A stretch of DNA of 64,000 nucleotides from Frondihabitans peucedani. Lineage in GTDB: Bacteria; Actinomycetota; Actinomycetes; Actinomycetales; Microbacteriaceae. Position 1 is the first letter of the stretch; the number at the start of each line of letters is the position of its first letter. A model generated the notes under the pieces. That model made no database searches. It had not been told where the DNA came from and saw nothing but the letters and a program-made list of their open reading frames with translations. This document shows, piece after piece, positions 61,938 to 64,000 of the stretch. The stretch covers positions 347,939-411,938 of the forward strand of contig NZ_BAABAU010000003.1 in the NCBI RefSeq assembly GCF_039537585.1, read 5' to 3'. The translations under genes were made by a program, and so were the position numbers.

Positions 61938-63556
61938 GCCGCCGTCACCTCGAGCTCGCGGGACGACGCGCCGCCCGGATCGCCGGCCGCCGCGGGGAAG
62001 ACGAGCCTCCGGTTGGCTACCTTGTCGCTGAAGAAGCGGTCGTGGCTGACGACGACGACAGCACCGGGGAAGTGCACGAGGGCCCGCTCCATCACCTGCG
62101 TGCTGGCGAGGTCGAGGTGGTTCGTCGGCTCGTCGAGGAGGAGCACCGAGGCGCCGGACAGCAGGCACTGCGCCATCGCCACCCGGGCCCGCTGACCGCC
62201 GGAGAGGCTGCCGATGCGGCTCTTGAGGTCGGCCTCGGAGAACTGGAACATCGCCAGGAACCGGCCGACCGACTTGCGGGTCGCCGTGAGGGCGAGGCTG
62301 TCGGGCAGCGCGTTGACGGCGTGGGTGACCGTGTCGGCGGGATCGAGGGCCTCGAGCATCGCGTTGTACGACACGACGCGGGCGCCGCCCGCCCAGGCGA
62401 CGGTGCCGTGATCCTGCTTCTCGACGCCCTCCAGGATGCGGAGCAGCGTGCTCTTGCCCGACCCGTTGGCCCCGGTGACGACGATGCGGTTGCCGCGCCG
62501 CACCTCGAACGACAGGCCCTCGAACAGCGGGCGGTCGCCGTAGCCCTTGCCGAGGTCGTCGACGCGGCAGAGGACGTCCTTGACGTGGAGCCCGGCGTAG
62601 ATCTCCGTGATGATCTGGTCGACCGGGCGCGGCGTGCGCGACTTCTTGATCTTCGACAGCTCCTTGCCGAGGGTCTGCCCGCTCGACTTGGCCGCCTTCG
62701 CGGCCTCGCGGCGGTCGCTGATGCCCTCCGCCTCGAACGCGAGCAGCTCGTTCTCGTGGACGAACTGGGCCTCGAGGGTCTTCAGCCGGAACTGTTTCTG
62801 CACGATGTACTCGGCGAAGTCGCCGGGGTACTCGTGGAGGTGGAAGTTCTCGACCTCGACGATCCGGGTGGCGACCGCGTCGAGGAAGCTCCGGTCGTGC
62901 GAGACGACGACGGCGGCACCGGTGAAGTCGCGGAACCACGCCTCGAGCCACTCGACTCCGGCGACGTCGAGGAAGTTCGTCGGCTCGTCGAGGAGGAGCA
63001 CGTCGGGCTCGCCGAGCACGATCTTCGCCAGGGCCGCCCGGTTGCGCCAGCCGCCCGAGAGGTCGTCGATCGGGAGGTCTCGATGAGAGTCGGCGAAGCC
63101 GAGGGTCGACAGGGCCGTGTCGATCCTGCGCTGGTAGTCCCAGCCGCCGAGGCGCTCCATCTCGGCGAACAGCTCGGACTGCCGCTCGAGGAGGGCGTCG
63201 AGGCCGCCGTCGGGGTCCATGGCGACGACGGGGATGTCCGTCTCGATCCTGGCCAGCTCGGCCTCGACCGCGTGGATGTCGTCGAACAGCCCCTCGAGCT
63301 CCTCGACGATCGTCTTCGACCCGTTGAGCTCGGAGAACTGCGAGAAGTAGCCGATCCGGACACCCTGCTCGACGGTGACCGTGCCCTCGTCGGGCTGCAG
63401 GCGGTCGAGGATGAGCTTCAGGAGCGTCGTCTTGCCGGAGCCGTTCCGGCCGATCAGTCCCACGCGGTCGCGCGCGTCGAGGCGGAGGAACGCCTCGCGG
63501 AGCACCGGACGACCCTCGAATCGGACGGTCACATCGGCCAGGCGCACAAGACTCAT
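61934..63556 (-). CDS. ABC-F family ATPase
   Basis: 540 residues, two ATPase modules and no membrane helices. Walker A GRNGSGKTTLLKL near residue 38 and GANGSGKSTLLRIL near 350; signatures LSGGWRNRAALA and LSGGQRARVAMA; Walker B LLLDEPTNFLD and LLLDEPTNHLD. The interdomain linker (~240-315) is charged, including KSRTPRPVDQII. ABC-F proteins act on the ribosome E site in translation control or protect it from antibiotics; which role applies is not readable here. First gene of the pair with the YeeZ-like SDR. Confidence 0.9.
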   Translation of the reverse strand: MSLVRLADVTVRFEGRPVLREAFLRLDARDRVGLIGRNGSGKTTLLKLILDRLQPDEGTVTVEQGVRIGYFSQFSELNGSKTIVEELEGLFDDIHAVEAELARIETDIPVVAMDPDGGLDALLERQSELFAEMERLGGWDYQRRIDTALSTLGFADSHRDLPIDDLSGGWRNRAALAKIVLGEPDVLLLDEPTNFLDVAGVEWLEAWFRDFTGAAVVVSHDRSFLDAVATRIVEVENFHLHEYPGDFAEYIVQKQFRLKTLEAQFVHENELLAFEAEGISDRREAAKAAKSSGQTLGKELSKIKKSRTPRPVDQIITEIYAGLHVKDVLCRVDDLGKGYGDRPLFEGLSFEVRRGNRIVVTGANGSGKSTLLRILEGVEKQDHGTVAWAGGARVVSYNAMLEALDPADTVTHAVNALPDSLALTATRKSVGRFLAMFQFSEADLKSRIGSLSGGQRARVAMAQCLLSGASVLLLDEPTNHLDLASTQVMERALVHFPGAVVVVSHDRFFSDKVANRRLVFPAAAGDPGGASSRELEVTAA

Positions 63557-63603
63557 GCGCCAAGTCTCGCAGGGACGCCTGGTCGCGGGCCGCTCGCAGC
63601 CGG

Positions 63604-63888
63604 CTAGAAGCCGACGCGCCGCTGGGCCGGGGGCTCGGGCGGCCCGGGGAAGCCGAGTGCCGAGAGGTCGGGGAAGGGGAACTCGGGCAGCGCAGGGACG
63701 TCGCCGTCGTTGATGACGATCGGTGCGCCCGGGGTCCAGAGGAGCCAGCTGGCGTTGCCCTCCTTGTCGAGGACGTCGAGCTCCACCGGCGTCCCGGCCG
63801 AGGAGGCTTCGCGCAGGCGGTCCTTGATGTCGACGAGCTGCTGCGAGCTGATCGCGATCCTCTGACCGGCGTAGACGATGTGCGGCAT
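63604..63888 (-). CDS. hypothetical protein with Pro/Phe-rich C-terminus
   Basis: 94 residues. A small alpha/beta domain (MPHIVYAGQRIAISSQQLVD, cut at 20, then SWLLWTPGAPIVIND) precedes a Pro/Phe/Glu tail (LPEFPFPDLSALGFPGPPEP). No signal peptide. I do not recognise the family. It lies 47 bases upstream of the ABC-F gene on the same strand. Confidence 0.6.
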   Translation of the reverse strand: MPHIVYAGQRIAISSQQLVDIKDRLREASSAGTPVELDVLDKEGNASWLLWTPGAPIVINDGDVPALPEFPFPDLSALGFPGPPEPPAQRRVGF

Positions 63889-63970
63889 GGCGCGAGCCTA
63901 CGCCCGCGTCCTGCGCGGACCGGAGCGGGGGCGGAGCGTGTGCGAAGCGGGTGCGAAGCGCCGGCGGACC

Positions 63971-63986
63971 GGGGGGGGGGGGGGGG
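63971..63986. repeat. run of 16 G
   Basis: A G16 homopolymer near the right edge, about 80 bases before the start of the leftward hypothetical gene, in a region rich in GGAGCGGG-type repeats. It is a slippage-prone tract; its exact length may also be an assembly uncertainty. Confidence 0.8.
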
Positions 63987-64000
63987 ACGGACCGCCGACC

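Overview
The window is high-GC DNA from an actinobacterium. The GTG and TTG starts with GGAGG-like Shine-Dalgarno sites, tight ATGA/GTGA gene overlaps, Moco and ClgR-type genes and a T7SS-associated cassette all fit Actinomycetota. The protein set (L-fucose locus, DUF6507-like and SseB proteins, UvrA2, ABC-F) most resembles Microbacteriaceae, but that family-level placement is an inference. No rRNA, tRNA, CRISPR array, insertion sequence or phage gene was seen.

Layout. 1-3953 (all minus): a T7SS-associated cassette of SseB, DUF6177-like, a small protein, DUF6507-like, and a polymorphic-toxin-like protein that runs off the left edge. 3957-22344: a large sugar locus encoding a non-phosphorylative L-fucose pathway. 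Fucosylated oligosaccharide is imported by an ABC importer (12247 to 9086) and cut by two GH29 fucosidases without signal peptides. L-fucose is then oxidised by an aldo/keto reductase-type dehydrogenase (18027-19052), a lactonase (15817-16683), fuconate dehydratase (16687-18030), an SDR (5230-5985) and a FAH-fold hydrolase (5982-6929), giving pyruvate and lactate. A FadR-type regulator (7003-7779) sits inside the locus, and an ATCAGATGAT-like operator recurs at four of its promoters. A hipBA pair is embedded at 14117-15810. 22661-25503: a haem peroxidase translationally coupled to a patatin. 25640-33670: small membrane and FBP-type proteins, a LolA-like protein with an ABC exporter, DJ-1/PfpI, VOC, GDPD and a surface protein. 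33984-40391: pgi, a FAD-domain photolyase-like protein, deoC, a ClpP-like/ClpR-like pair with a convergent ClgR-like regulator, and signal peptidase I.

40401-45100: one overlapping operon, VanX-like dipeptidase, alanine racemase, D-Ala ligase, histidine kinase, response regulator. 45394-48229: a nuclease/phosphatase-fold protein, a DUF2238-like membrane protein, a GT2 and msrA. 48295-53646: a molybdenum cofactor operon (mobA, DUF6457, moeA, fdhD, FdhF/YdeP-type oxidoreductase). 53722-63888: UvrA2, three small envelope proteins, LysR, aldo/keto reductase, NAD epimerase, a YeeZ-like SDR, an ABC-F ATPase and a hypothetical protein. A run of 16 G lies at the right edge.

The most striking global signal is the 9-mer GATCCTGCG (or CGCAGGATC). 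By eye it occurs about 42 times on both strands, where composition alone predicts about one. It often forces otherwise rare GAT and CCT codons.
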